A DNA stretch of 64,000 bases from Doris montereyensis (lineage: Eukaryota; Mollusca; Gastropoda; Nudibranchia; Dorididae). The stretch lies in the NCBI GenBank assembly GCA_037039925.1, contig JAXRKP010000106.1:33501-97500 (forward strand), given 5' to 3'. Shown here in pieces: positions 11,406 through 23,230 of this stretch. Under the pieces are notes generated by a model. That model was not told the DNA's origin and ran no database searches. It worked only from the letters and a program-made list of their open reading frames with translations. Made by a program: the position numbers and the translations under genes. Numbering within the stretch: the first letter of the stretch is position 1; each line of letters opens with the position of its first letter.

Positions 11406-12640
11406 TATTCAATACATTTTCATCGCTGAGTCATTTTGTCAGTTTGATAACATAAATGCCTAAGTCAGATCATATTGAATTGGGAATGACTAAGTCCATG
11501 ATTCCATAAATGTCAGTATTTGTTTATTTTTAAAACCCTGACAGGGTGATGACGTTAATCTGTTTAGAAGTTGTTGGGGTTTGGGGTTTGTTTTGTTTGG
11601 GGGGGTGTTATTTTTATCAAACTGGTATATCTGTCTTGGGCATTTATGTTATACATCTGATTATTTTTAATTTGTTGAATGTGGATGAAATGAATAAAGG
11701 TCCCGGAAAAATGCCCTACCATTACCATTGTGCCTTACCATGTCTTGTGTCTTGTGGCTTCACTGGCCGTAACATAACTTATCTTTGTGCGTCCTACCAG
11801 TCTTTAAATGAATTGAGAGTTTATTTATTATTGTGTGTAAATCTTGATAGTGATTTAAAGAAGTGTCTTCTAAATGATGTATCATGCTAGCTGCTTTCAA
11901 AAGATTGATTGTCTGTAGTTAGTCTACTCTTGCTATCGTGCACAACATCACACACACCACATGGGATTATAGTTTACACACACACACACAGGCTGTATTA
12001 GATTTGACTGGGCCTCAATGATGGCCCAAAGCTATGGGCTACTACTCTGGAACATGAACACCAGCCGTTCTGCCATACACAAACCAACAACAGTATCACT
12101 ATTTCCCTATTGTCGCTTTAATCCCCAACATTGTGTTCAATGATTTTTTTATTTTCAGTACAATAATAAACCTGTTCAGTAATTGTGTCCCTAGTGTACA
12201 CTGTAGCTGATGACAAATTTGCTTAAATGACTCTTATTTTACTCACTTTAGTAGCTACTCCAAATTGCGTGGAAAGGCTTAAGATTGGCTTGATATTAGC
12301 GAAATATTTGTATTTGCAATCTATTCATGTGCAGCATCTTGTTGGTGGTTTCGTTATGTTTGGAAAAGAAGAAGAAAAAGGGATTTCAAGACAAGAATGA
12401 GTAAGATTATTTATTATTTACACTGACATTGATTTAGGGAATCAATTATAAATGTTACCTTTGTGAACACAGTTTGTGGAGCAACGAGTAGATCTAGTTG
12501 TGGGCTCAGTGGGGTGCTTGTGATCAGCATTTCATACACAAATCTGGGGGTTTTTTTCTGTTGTCAAACCAGACTCGTAAAGCAATAAATATGCTAGAAA
12601 AATTCAGGACAATAAACTGTGTTGTATACTGCCATTTTGG
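11406..12640 (+). other. Gene A 3'UTR and downstream AT-rich DNA
   Basis: After the stop codon there are AATAAA hexamers at 11693 and about 12166, either of which could end the transcript. A short CA tract lies near 11978-11990. Nothing else is recognised up to the inverted LINE copy. Confidence 0.45.
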
Positions 12641-12644
12641 TTTT

Positions 12645-13930
12645 TGTTAACAATTCTTGTTTACCTACAAATGCCTTTCCTAGATGATTATATATTGCAC
12701 TTGCCTTTTGGATTCTCTGCCTGATTTCTTCTCTTAGTTTTCCCTCAGTTAATCATTACTCCTAAGTAATTGTAGCTTTGAACTTGTTCTAAATTCTCCT
12801 GCCCAATTTAAGATTTTGTGTCTTAGCTTCCCTAGCTACTAGCTTTGTTTTGTTTTTCTTTGCATTTACTCTAATTCCTCTTTTATTTAGTTCATTGTTC
12901 ATAATGTTGATATCCGACTGGAGGTCACTTTCTGATTTTGAGCTTCCACACACCTACATTCATTTTCTTCATTTTTGAGGATGCCTTTGCGACTGAATCC
13001 ATAAATGTGATAAACAAAAGAGGACTTAAGATACAACCCTGTCTTACTCCTATATCAAACGCCTTTTCTAGATCTATAAAACACAGGTGCAAGTCAATGT
13101 TTCTCTCAAGGAATTTTTCTATTATTTGTCTAATTGTAAATGTGTGGTCTTTTCTTATAGCTGTTTGGATTTCTTCCATTGATATATCTACATCTTAAGC
13201 TGTCTCCTCTGGATTACTTGTTACTCTTACTAATTGATCTTTACTCCTTGTTTCATATGTTCTGGAGGGATTATGTAATTGTTGAAAATACTTTCGCCAC
13301 GCTTCCATGATTTGGTTGTCTTCTTTTATTATTTGTCCTTTGGCATTCTTGATTTGTCGTATTGGGTATGTTTTTGTCTTTCTCATGCTCTTCATTGTGG
13401 CCGCTCTATCTTTGACATCTACTCCTGATAAGATTAAAATATTTGGTCCTATATTTTCTATTCCTTGTCCTTTTTTCTTTGTTTCTGTAATAGCCAAAAT
13501 GTCTACTTTGAATTTTTCCATTTCTTCAACTAATTCTAACTCTTTTCCATTTATTGCCCTAACGTTCCATGTTCCAAAAATCACAGTCCGTGTTCGTTTC
13601 CATTTTCTGTCGTTGAAAGGTCAAGCCGGTTATGATATATTTATTTCTCCGCATCAGTTAGGTTTTAGATAAGCGGGGATTAGCCCGCTGTACCCTAGGT
13701 AGATGGTGGGGCTGCCACCTTGAGGCCCCTACCTGGCCTTGTTATTTTCTGTCAGAGTTAACTCCCTTAGCCTTTGGTCACTCAAGACCGACCTGCAAGG
13801 CAGCAGGTTGTTTTTTATCTGGGTTAACTCACTTAGCCTTTTGTCAGCCAAGATCGACCTGCAAGGCAGCAGGAGACTCATGGAGGGCGGGATCATCTAC
13901 TCCCCGAACAGGTGCTTACCTGTCCACTGC
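12645..13930 (-). mobile_element. LINE copy B: internally deleted, minus strand
   Basis: Reading the minus strand from 13930 leftward gives the end of the 5' monomer seen at 413-700, a duplicated stretch of 5'UTR of about 60 bp, then the endonuclease start MIFGTWNVRAINGKELELVE at 13584 without the early stop of copy A. The sequence then jumps to the pre-RT region (KSMRKTKTYPIRQIKNAKGQ), to DHTFTIRQIIEKF, to CFIDLEKAFD joined directly to IGVRQGCILSPLLF, and finally to the RT C-terminal region (VNAKKNKTKL, YLGVMIN). At least four internal segments are missing. The first three joins keep the reading frame; one TAA near 13195 interrupts it. The copy cannot encode a working RT since the FADD box is absent. 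Confidence 0.8.
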
Positions 13931-14289
13931 ACGGACGCCTGCTTTCACGCCTTCTTAATGGATGTCTGGTGTGTCTGGCTTATGGTCGTCACGAACTGGC
14001 ACTTGCAACATCGCGTACACATTATGCAATGTATAACACGTGTAGCACTAATGCAGGTATAATAATTGATGTTTTGCTAGCAAGGAAATCAAATTGGGAC
14101 AAAAAAAATGAGCGTTGGAATGAATAAATATGGAGGGAAATAGTATAATAGTAATGATAATCAATGCAAGCCCGCCCAACTTGTCCCGATCAGCCGGGGA
14201 CCTTTCTCGTTTAGAGAGGAAGAATATATATATAAACAATTCCATTCCCCCGAATTCTTCCCGATTGGCCGGGTTCCTGATTAGAGAGG

Positions 14290-14291
14290 TT

Positions 14292-14356
<65 letters not shown>
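14290..14356. repeat. (TA)n microsatellite
   Basis: A pure TA tract of more than 60 bases abutting the MITE-like element that starts near 14371. Two diverged copies of a CCCGATTGGCCGGG-containing unit precede it at 14170-14290. Confidence 0.95.
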
Positions 14357-14359
<3 letters not shown>

Positions 14360-14370
14360 TGAACGTTGCT

Positions 14371-14670
14371 AACTTTGACCGCTTAAGTCATAACTCAGTA
14401 ACCACTGCATCCACAACCTCCGTATTAGTTCTTAGCGAATAAACTCTTGGAAAAGATTGTTTTACCTGCGATCCCCAAAACTTTTATTGTTACTGGATCT
14501 AATTTCTCGATTTCCGGTCATTACCATATAACTTCAGTATGGAATACTATTACTACGTAAAAAAAACCCACATAACTTTAGTATCAAGTACTAATTTGAT
14601 CTAATAGTAATTGTACTTGATATCACCCGTAACCGATACAGTGGTTTCTAAGTTAACCGCAGTCAAAGTT
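14371..14670. mobile_element. MITE-like element with terminal inverted repeats
   Basis: The left end AACTTTGACCGCTTAAGTCA...GTAACCACTG (14371-14406) is an imperfect inverted repeat of the right end CAGTGGTTTCTAAGTTAACC...GTCAAAGTT (14639-14670). About 300 bp lie between the outer ends with no reading frame. The neighbouring TA tract fits a Tc1/mariner-type TA target, but superfamily is inferred. Confidence 0.55.
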
Positions 14671-14728
14671 CAAGAGACCCAGCTTTATAAAAAAGAGAAA
14701 TTATCCAACATCACTTGCGGGCATGCTT

Positions 14729-14750
14729 GTATATATATATATATATATAT
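14729..14750. repeat. (TA)n short microsatellite
   Basis: A TA dinucleotide run to the right of the MITE-like element. Confidence 0.85.
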
Positions 14751-16950
14751 GTATGGGTTGACCAAGATTGTTTAGTCAAGAGGTCGATTTTTATATGAAA
14801 AACTCTTTCTTGAGTGGTTGCCATAGTACTTGTAGCTGTGATTGCAAAAGTAGCAGACCATTTGGTCCATGCAGTCACAGCTATTCCATGCCCAGGATGA
14901 GTGCATACACTGGGATATGCTTTTGCACATCGCATCAATCCATCTAACGTTCTTCATATATATTGAGCTGTCATTTGCTGTTAACTTTGCAGGGTTTCTT
15001 GGTTTCTTTGTGGGTTTTTGGTCTTTCCAAGTCAAAGACACATAAAGCACATGTATTGAATTATTGATAAACCAACAGTCTCCAAAATTTGATAGACTCT
15101 TCCTTCAGTTGAAGCGGCAGTCTTTGGCCTTGCATTGACTCTTCTACTTGTTTTGTTCTTTTTATCTTTCCATTTGCCTCTGCTTTTAGAGCTGCCTACA
15201 TCGTCACTACAACTACTAGTTAGTACTAGCACTAGATCTAGTTAAGGGTATAGGTTTAAAGTGTTTTGTTGGTGGCTAGTATCACTATTAGTATTAGTAC
15301 TCAAAATTTTGTCACTGATACTAATTCTATTCTCAAATTCAAATGCCCGATCTTTAGACAATCTCCAGGAAGAAGAGGATGGAATATGAGACATTTTTCT
15401 TTGCTTACCAAATCAGCTGATCGACAGTTGGAGTAGAAAATTTGCTTACAATTTCTAACCAACAAGTGCTTTGTGAACTGTATACTGTATAGCAAAAGAT
15501 ATCTTTCCATAAATCCTTTCCAAAATTTGTACTTACTAAAGAAGTGAATACATAAAACGAGATTGATAGAAATGAAACAAAAATTTGAGGTGCCCTTAAG
15601 TTACCGACGTATCGGCAATGCGTCAGCAAGGGGTCGCTTTTTGTGTTACTGCTGATACATAGACAGTATGTCTGAAAAGAGTTAGAATTTGTTTGTATCA
15701 ATATCTCCATTCATAGTACAATTAAGAGCTACTGAATATGGGGAATCTGGTGTGCGTACGTAAACAAGACATTGATTTCAAAATGGCGGGCAAGTGAATA
15801 CCACCAGACGGTGACTGATCAAATCTAAGTTTTAATTTTAATTTTAGACACAAGACGTTGGCTATCTATAATAAGAAGCCTTGAAGGAAAACATCTTCAT
15901 TATTAGCTATTATAAATGATATTTTAAGCAAAACATTAGGAATTGGTGTCTTTGACAAGTAGGTCATTTAAAAATTAACATATCAATCTTGATTTCAGTG
16001 GATGGAGGTGGAACCTGTACCCCTCTGAAGTTTTACCAGTTCACTCACTTATTTGTATAATAAACTGTAGGTATCAATAGATCATTAACATGTTAACACA
16101 TATATTTTTATCTTTATGATGTAGTATTGCAATGGTTGTTGCTGCCATAATGTGTTTTTATTTAACTTACAAGAAATTTTAGAACAAAAAAAAAGAATCT
16201 AGATTTAAGTGAGAAAGAATATAGAGGCCCTAATTTTGTTTTAATTTTGTTAATGCCTATAATAATCTAGGCCTCACATGGATTGTATTTTTTCATGCTG
16301 GTCATAAGCAGGCACAGAAACAATATCACGTCTTCATTGCTTATCTGAGGGAATTGGTGGCAGCATATCCGAACATATTTAGTAGATTTGAAAGACAATT
16401 TTCTGGCAACGAGTGAAGGTTAACTACCGTTAACATAATTTATTTCTGTAGCCTGTTGGTTGATCTGTTTTAATCTTTTAAATATGTTATAAAATTTTAT
16501 TTTGGTTTTGTTTTTTGTTCTTTGGTTTTTTTTGGGGGGTTGGAGGTTTTAATACTGTTTTTATTGATTGAAAAAATCTCTCACAATATTCTGAGCTGAA
16601 GAAATAAAACCCGTTGGACTCATTTTCTGTCTGTAAAAGTTTGAATTCAGAAAATGTTACGGAGCTGAGTCATTTTTCGTCTTAAATCTTAGTTAGCGAA
16701 AATTGACACTTAGTTATTTTCACATTTTGCAAAAACCTTATTATAGATTGCAAAAACTTACGAGATGAGATGTCAAATTAATCAGAACAAACAGTTCTGT
16801 GCCATAGTAAATTTTTGTCAATTGTACTGATGCATGGGAAATGAATAGGCCTAACTGGTTTGGAGTAGCTGACTTTGGTTCTTCTTGTCTTGTGTACTTG
16901 TACGCACACATGCATGATAATGATATACAAACATACAATGCATACATGTA
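14751..16950. other. Intergenic stretch without supported genes
   Basis: Minus-strand frames at 14711-15232 read as overlapping, Cys-rich and Lys-rich fragments in two frames and could be an old coding remnant, but no family motif is recognised. Nothing else is seen apart from AT-rich sequence. Confidence 0.35.
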
Positions 16951-16959
16951 TTATATAAT

Positions 16960-17050
16960 AATAATACTAATAATGATAAGTATTTATATACCGCTAACTA
17001 CCACCAAAAAGGTGCTCAGAAGCGCTTTACAAAATAGATGGATTACAAAA
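16960..17050. repeat. Interspersed repeat with GCGCTTTACAAA motif
   Basis: The string TATTTATATACCGCTAACTA, then GGTGCTCAGAAGCGCTTTAC, resembles a widespread invertebrate repeat in which TTTATATAGCGC is followed by AAAGCGCTTTACA. Boundaries are not clear; the flanks are AATAAT-rich. Confidence 0.45.
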
Positions 17051-17365
17051 CACTAAGTACTAAGGATTGTGACAACATTTAAATTATACGATTAAATCTT
17101 TACAAACATATATCACATCCTAAAAACAATTCATGTGTACATAATATCATAAATATATTACATATAAAAGTTTTAAAATGCAACAGTGAATAATTCAGTT
17201 TTTAGTCATTTTAGACTGCTTTTGAAAAAGAATTAAAAGATGGCCTTGATCTGGTTCTAAAACTGGAGCTGTTCCATAAGACAGGCGCTACCACACTAAT
17301 GGATTTATTATAAACATATTGTTTTATGTATGAATTTATTTTTATCTTTACCGGTATACTGTATG

Positions 17366-17512
17366 GGCATTTGGAGGGTGCTTCTGCTAGATCCTACTTC
17401 TTTCCTTCCACTTCCACACTTTCACTTATCTTTTATTCTTATCTTGCTGTTTTACCCTAAGATTTTATGGATATGGGGGATGGGGTATTTTTCAATGAAA
17501 CAGACTAACAAA
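17366..17512 (+). repeat. CAAA-tailed element (copy 2)
   Basis: Same layout as the copy at 9331: GGTGCTTCTGCTAGATCCTA, CTTCTTTCC, a pyrimidine middle, GGGGTATTTTTCAATGAAAC and a weak AAAC tail. Diverged. Confidence 0.65.
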
Positions 17513-17969
17513 TCTTTTCTTCAAAGAGGTTTGTTACTAAATGTTGCGTTATTGAAATGTTTTTATACCTGTCAATTTTAAATTGAAAACATTTTTCAGA
17601 ACTACTCATTTTTAGAATAATCTGATATTTCTTTGAATTTTATTTTAGTTTCTTATGCTGAATAGTGAAGACTCCGGAATCGTTTTTCTTTTGTTTTTCT
17701 TTTACTGTGAACATAAGAATATAAGAAATGATGTTTTACTCGGTATAGAGTTGTGTGGACTGGAAGCCATTTTATAGTCTACGTTTGATGTAAAAGACTA
17801 AAAGTCAAATTAGTCGTTGATTGAAACAGATGCAAGGATAATGTTGTGGTCTGTGTCAGTCAGTGTAATTGTGTTTGCATAATCGAACATGAATTCTACA
17901 TTTCCAGCTGTTTTTTGTTGGATTTCAACTTATAAATTATAATTACAAATATATGTTCATGACTGTATA

Positions 17970-17984
17970 GGGGGGGGGGGGGGG
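17970..17984. repeat. G15 homopolymer
   Basis: Fifteen consecutive G residues in intergenic DNA. Confidence 0.85.
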
Positions 17985-18119
17985 AAGAGGACACAATGAA
18001 TGAGAACATAACTTGTGTAATAATAATGATAGTAATAAGGTTAGGAATCAAAAATGTCATTGGTGATGATTATAATGGCAATGATTCTTTCTTTGTGTAT
18101 GTTGTGTGTGTGTGTGTAT

Positions 18120-18365
18120 GTGTGGTTAGCAGGGTCTTTGGCTTATTGGTAAGGTTACCACAAGTCAGAGGATTGTGAGGTTCTGGGTTTGAATCCTGGC
18201 AATAGTAGATCCAACATTGTGTTCCTTGAGAAAGACACGTAACAAGCATTTCCCCACTTGACCCAAGTGAAAATGGTTTCCACCAGTAGTAGCGTCATGT
18301 ACTGGAGGCTATATATAGTAATATTCTCACTTGTTTTGCTTCACATTATAAGTTGAAGAACATTA
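18120..18365 (+). mobile_element. tRNA-derived SINE, near complete
   Basis: It has a tRNA-like head with an A-box-like GGCTTATTGGTAAGG and B-box GGGTTTGAATCCTGG, then the conserved central block CTTGAGAAAGACACGTAACA, CATTTCCCCACTTGACCCAA and GTGAAAATGG, and a tail with CTCACTTGTTTTGCTTCACA shared with the copy at 10880. No CCA-ready acceptor stem is seen, so it is not a tRNA gene. Confidence 0.75.
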
Positions 18366-18785
18366 TATTTTTACATCTTTACATGATTGCATACGTTATT
18401 TGTGTGTAACTGTAATTATATTGTAGGAAGTAATATGCAATAACTTTACCATGGTACTGATACTTAGTATTCTGATTATTACTACTTATGTTGTTGAGAT
18501 CAAAGAAATGGATTGCCTTTTCCCTCACGATGATATAATAGCTTGCAATATGAATAACATTAATAACAAATGGTAGCTATGAATATTCGTGTATATGAGT
18601 ATGACATAATTTTTAGTCTCATCTCATTGAGGAGAATTCGATACAAATTTTACTTCTAATGTATTTTTTTAATTACATGTAGTATACTAATAATACTATT
18701 AATATTTGATGACATGAATTGAACACATTGCCTTGTCTCCTTCTTTGACTTTTGTTATGATGTTTTTGGTGTTTTACTCACGTTC

Positions 18786-18860
18786 TATGGTTGGTGGTTG
18801 CCAGGTACTGCTGTATGTAGGTCCTACTTCTTTCCTTTCCTTCTGCCACATTTCCGAGGG
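18786..18860 (+). repeat. CAAA-tailed element fragment (copy 3)
   Basis: Only the head TGGTTGGTGGTTGCCAGGTA and the GGTCCTACTTCTTTCCTTTC segment of the family are present; the 3' half is lost. Confidence 0.55.
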
Positions 18861-18929
18861 CATGGCTGAAATTTCACTTTCAAATGCAAATGCCCTTGGA
18901 GGGTAAACAGGAATTCTGAAAATTGATCC

Positions 18930-19830
18930 CACAGAGTTTTTCTTTTATATATCACAAATGGAAACAGAAAAGAAGTCACAGGGTGCTAGGTCGGGATAAT
19001 ATGGAATCTATGGGTAAGAATTCGAACGTTGTTTTTGGTCAAGGATTGCAACGTCGCAATGGCTGTATGAACATTATGACTGTCATTAACATTACAATAA
19101 GATCGTGCCATAACAAGCCGCTCGTGCCTGTCTTTAGACGGAGTTGTCTCCACTTCTGGGAAACTGTCGGAATAGAGTGGTTTACATTTACATACCAATG
19201 TGAGCTGACTGTACACCTGTCTTGGAGGGGAACTGTAGCTACGTACGTGGTCTTTTTGAGCTGAAAAAAGCATCACCATTCATTGCTTTCCAACACTCCG
19301 GGTTCTTTTGAATTTCATTCAGAGGAGGAATCTCGCCAGGAAAGAGCCATACTCTAGATTGGCGCTTCGTTTTCAAATCACGGAGATTTCAATGTTTCTA
19401 GATCGATCTTCGTCAAAACGTTGAAGCACAGTGGAGCAAACTTCAACTCTTTTGTTGTTTATCGGTGAGTTGATGTGGCACCCATAGAGCTGACACCTTG
19501 TGGATATGTAGGCATCCATGCAGTATCTTCCACTTCCATACACTAGTTAATGAAATGCCCAAAGAATGTTCTATCTTATGATGATACCAGATTATTTGTG
19601 CATCATTCTCCGTCATTGTAGCTTTTGTGGCAGACACTGACTTTTCAGTAACCAGCACTTAAAGTAAATGTCTGCCTTCTCGGTCATCTCCTTTGAGTTT
19701 GAGGATCGCCGACATCTTTCAAACTCACTAAACCAGTAATAAATGTGAGATTTTGATGGAATAGATGCCCCAAATGAAGTGTGCAAAGTTGCAAAGCAAA
19801 AATGAAACCTTTTAACTTTCAACCTTTTAA
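18930..19830 (-). pseudogene. Mariner-like transposase remnant
   Basis: On the minus strand, frames broken by shifts and stops read in family order: TLHTSFGASIPSKSHIYYWF (19822 leftward; N-terminal helix-turn-helix), SLGISLTSVWKILHG-like sequence, HKVSALWVPHQLTDKQQ (the WVPHxLT motif between the helix-turn-helix and the catalytic domain), LESNEW, an H-T-A-like segment NVHTAIATLQSLTKNN and a final HIIPT corresponding to the YSPDLAP region. Mariner transposases are about 345 residues, so the 0.9-kb span covers most of one. It is inactive. Confidence 0.75.
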
Positions 19831-20270
19831 AAAGTTATAATAAATGATGGTTCGAAGATCATGTCGATCAAGCTCCAATGTTGTTATCGAAGCCGTTTTG
19901 ATATGACGTCACAAATTCATCTACTTTACCTGTAGACCCTAAGATTTGATCTAGGCACATGATTTTACGAAGGATTTCTCTTGATGCCGATTTCGTCTGA
20001 CCGCCTTCAAATGGTGTTTTGAGGGTCACATAGAAAAATACTCATAGTGGTGTGTAATTTTTGCTAACGTTTATCTCTATGCAAATAAAATATGATTAAA
20101 ATCGGACCTACTTTTGCGAAATTTAAAATTTAAACAGCCTTCTAAGGTTTCCGTTTGGCTGTGTCCTGCCAGAATTCACCCTGAAGTTACCGCATTTGGT
20201 GGAGACTTCAAAGAAACAATCAAAATCACGCTCTGCCATTACAAACGACAAAAAATCGGCAACACCCCAT

Positions 20271-20294
20271 CCCCCCCCCCCCCCCCCCCCCCCC
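20271..20294. repeat. C24 homopolymer
   Basis: Twenty-four consecutive C residues, followed at 20361-20381 by a CA tract. The Pro- and Gly-rich frames across it are artefacts. Confidence 0.9.
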
Positions 20295-20399
20295 AACGAA
20301 TGGACAAAACAAACTGACGTTTCGGGTTTAACCGTCGTCAGGCAACAAACAAATGACGACCACACACACACACACACACACTTAACTTACACAAACATT

Positions 20400-21000
20400 A
20401 CATCGTGTGAGTATGATAGCAGAAGGAAGAACAAAATGAACGAGGCAGGAAAGTAGAAAGTAGGCAAATTAGAAAGCAGTAGAAGAAGAAAAAGTCACAG
20501 AAGAAGGAATCAATCAACGAGGAGAGCAATGGAGGAGAAAATCAAATTAAGGCTAAGACAAGAGGAAAATTGAAAACGAAAATGAAAGGTGTCTACTTTG
20601 ATGCGTAAAAGTTTTGGTTTTTTTTTTTGGAAAGAACATTGAATTGGTGTACACGAGTATTAATAAATACTATTATCAAGAAGAAAGAGGGGGGGCGTGT
20701 TAGACCTCAATCTGAATGGGTTCATCTATTATCACTCGTGAAGTGGAAAGCAGAGAGAACACAAGCACGTGATAATGGTGAAAGTAGAATAAGAACGAAA
20801 ATAAAGAAAAGAAGAGGAAGAATAAAGAAGAGTGCCATGTAATAATAGAAGTAGAAGTAGTAGTGGTAGAAGGGGGTAAGAATCAGCAGCACCAGTAAAA
20901 CAAAAAGAAATCAAGAAGATTGAAGAGGCAAAATAAGAACAAAATAAAAAGGAGAATTGAAAACAAAATGAAGAAGAGTGAGGAAGATCCATAAAATCAA
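20400..21000. repeat. Purine-rich low-complexity region
   Basis: About 600 bases dominated by AGAAG/GAAGA-like purine strings on the + strand, with no family motif in any frame. Confidence 0.6.
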
Positions 21001-21218
21001 TAATCTACTCATTGATGCAAGCCTTTCATGAACAGAGACAAATTCAAACTCTTGACTGTTTTTTTTTAATTTTCCATATGGTTGAGATTGAGAGAGATCG
21101 TTTTCTTAAGTTGACGAGTTCGGGTCTAAGTCTAATCACCAAAACTATTTATGAAGATAAAATAAATTACTGAAGAGTTGTTTTTACTACCGGTATGCCC
21201 ACATCCACTCATAATACA

Positions 21219-22275
21219 GGGTGTTTTTTGTTTGTTTATTATGAACCGATGAGAAATTGAAAAACTCAAAAACTACTTCACGCAGAAACGTGTATGTGGA
21301 TTGAGGTTTTTTCATGTACAATGTGCGCAATTTACGTATGTAGTTTTATGTCATGTCATTTTCAAGTTTGCATGCGTGTTTCGTGATTTCATTATGGTAA
21401 TAATTATTGAAAGTGGGTAAATTGAAAGCGCCCCTTTGTTAATGACTTTGTCCCAAACAAAACGGACATATGACATTACACTAAAGTGAAGGTAACGTTG
21501 TGGTTACATGAATACAAATCCCCGACGATTGTCAATGTCAGGTGGAAATACAGAACACACTAACTTTGTCCCCATCTTGAAGACATGCAGCCAAACATTA
21601 TATTTCAACAAGATGGCGCTCCTCCACATTGGAGCCTTCATGTGAGTATTGTGAGGTACTTCCTGAACTTTCTCAACACGCGTTTTCCTGACCGATGGAT
21701 TGAAAGAGGTATGTCCATTGCTTTGCCACCCAGGTCACCGGACATTACTCCTCTAGATTTTGTTTTCTTTCTGGGATTACGGTACATCAAGGATTAAAGG
21801 CTTTTCTACTCCAATTACAGACATTGACCGCCTTAAACTCAAGATCCGAGAAGCTGTCGCCTCGGTGACTCGACACATGTTACAATGTACCAAGTACATG
21901 GCGTGAGTTGAAGCGAAGAGTGTTGATGCTGATCGAGAATGACGGTTTTCATGTGGAGGTCTGAACGACAGTTTTATAAGAGTTATAACTACCATACAAG
22001 ACATTGTTGCTTTTTGTTTACTCAACTACGAGCGTATGTCATTGTAATGTCAAAGAAAAACGAAGACCAAACACTTGTTGGTAAAGTTGCGCACCAAAGT
22101 GAATATTAGAAATTTCGTCTATGACATCATTATTAACCAATCGGTTGCCGCACACTAAACAAGCGTACCACTGCCAAATAAAACTTTAATACATTTTCCC
22201 TCTTTATAAAAAAAACACTAAACGTTTCTGCGTGAAGTGGTTTTAGGGTTATTTCAATTTCTCATCGGTTCATAA
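21219..22275 (+). mobile_element. Tc/IS630-type DNA transposon, internally deleted, with ~50-bp TIRs
   Basis: The left end, TATGAACCGATGAGAAATTG ... AACTACTTCACGCAGAAACG (about 21239-21291), is the inverted repeat of the right end CGTTTCTGCGTGAAGTGGTT ... CAATTTCTCATCGGTTCATA (about 22222-22275). Inside, the + strand encodes transposase pieces: VKVTLWLHEYKSPTIVNVRW near the N-terminus, then FQQDGAPPHWSLHV and ALPPRSPDITPLDFVFFLG (DDE-domain motifs), and TDIDRLKLKIREAVASVT near the C-terminus. The middle of the transposase is missing and stops are present, so it is a non-autonomous remnant. Confidence 0.8.
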
Positions 22276-22680
22276 TAATAATAATTTATAATAATATAAA
22301 GAAACTAGTGTATAGTCTAATAGTCTGTACCTGTTCCGGTTATAATAGTAATAGTTATAATTTGTATAATTTATGAAGATCCGGTTTAGAAAGTTAAAGG
22401 AAAAGCCTATCGTGCTTACATGATCGGCCTTACTTCCATTAGAGTATTAACAGTATGGTGACTGTACATTAAAGTACATTATGTATATTATGTGAACACA
22501 TGGACGCCAGACCCTCTTGTCCAAGAGTCGTATTCGTTGTTTTTCTTTAGCCGATTAATTAAAAGAAGACAGATGGTGGTATGATACGATTATCCACATC
22601 TTGATGGATTTAAAGATGCATTTATTCATATTTAGCCTCACCGCACAAGTTAAGGCTCACCGACTGTGCATCATAATTTA
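22276..22680. other. AT-rich intergenic stretch
   Basis: AAT/ATAAT-rich sequence without recognisable features between the Tc-type element and an inverted SINE. Confidence 0.35.
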
Positions 22681-22689
22681 TCCCCCACC

Positions 22690-22990
22690 AGGTCATTTAA
22701 TTCAAAGTCAGCCTCAACTCCCTGATGAACATACAGAACAACAGCATCCTATACTGTTAATCGCTTCATACTAACAATATGACATTGACAGGGATTTTCT
22801 CGACCAATAGCAGCTGGATACTCATTCTCATTCACACTTTAGTCAAGTCAGCAAAGCGGATTGAAGTAGCCTTCTTTTCCTGAGAGTACAACATTGAGAA
22901 AATACACCAGGGCCAGCCATGGATTTTGAACCAGTGTCGTCGTGATTACAAACTCACAACACTAGGGTTTTCGCCATAGGTGTTGAAACT
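22690..22990 (-). mobile_element. Inverted tRNA-derived SINE
   Basis: The minus strand reads GAGTTTGTAATCACGACGAC and ACTGGTTCAAAATCCATGGC, matching the head and B-box region of the copy at 10065, followed by a degenerate central block. Boundaries are approximate. Confidence 0.6.
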
Positions 22991-23143
22991 GTAGTAAGTC
23001 TGAGTTTTTGCAAAAGTCCACCCAAAGACCATATAAACTAGTATTGGTCTTTGGTCCATCATGCACCTTTCGTCAACGCTCCGTGATTTGTCTATTGACA
23101 ATTTTACTACTTTAAAGTCAGATACTTATCTTATTGATTTGGC

Positions 23144-23144
<1 letters not shown>

Positions 23145-23200
<56 letters not shown>

Positions 23201-23230
23201 TTTTAATTTATTTTTTTTTTTTTTTTTTAA
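23145..23230. repeat. (TA)n plus T-rich tract
   Basis: A TA dinucleotide run of about 50 bases followed by a long T run. Confidence 0.9.

Noticed and set aside
14711..15232. Minus-strand Cys/Lys-rich peptides as a gene
   Set aside because: Pieces lie in two frames, no start, splice sites or known motif could be tied together; perhaps an old coding remnant.
18120..18365. tRNA gene candidate with A- and B-box-like sequences
   Set aside because: No complete cloverleaf or acceptor stem; the sequence runs on into the SINE central block and has sister copies.
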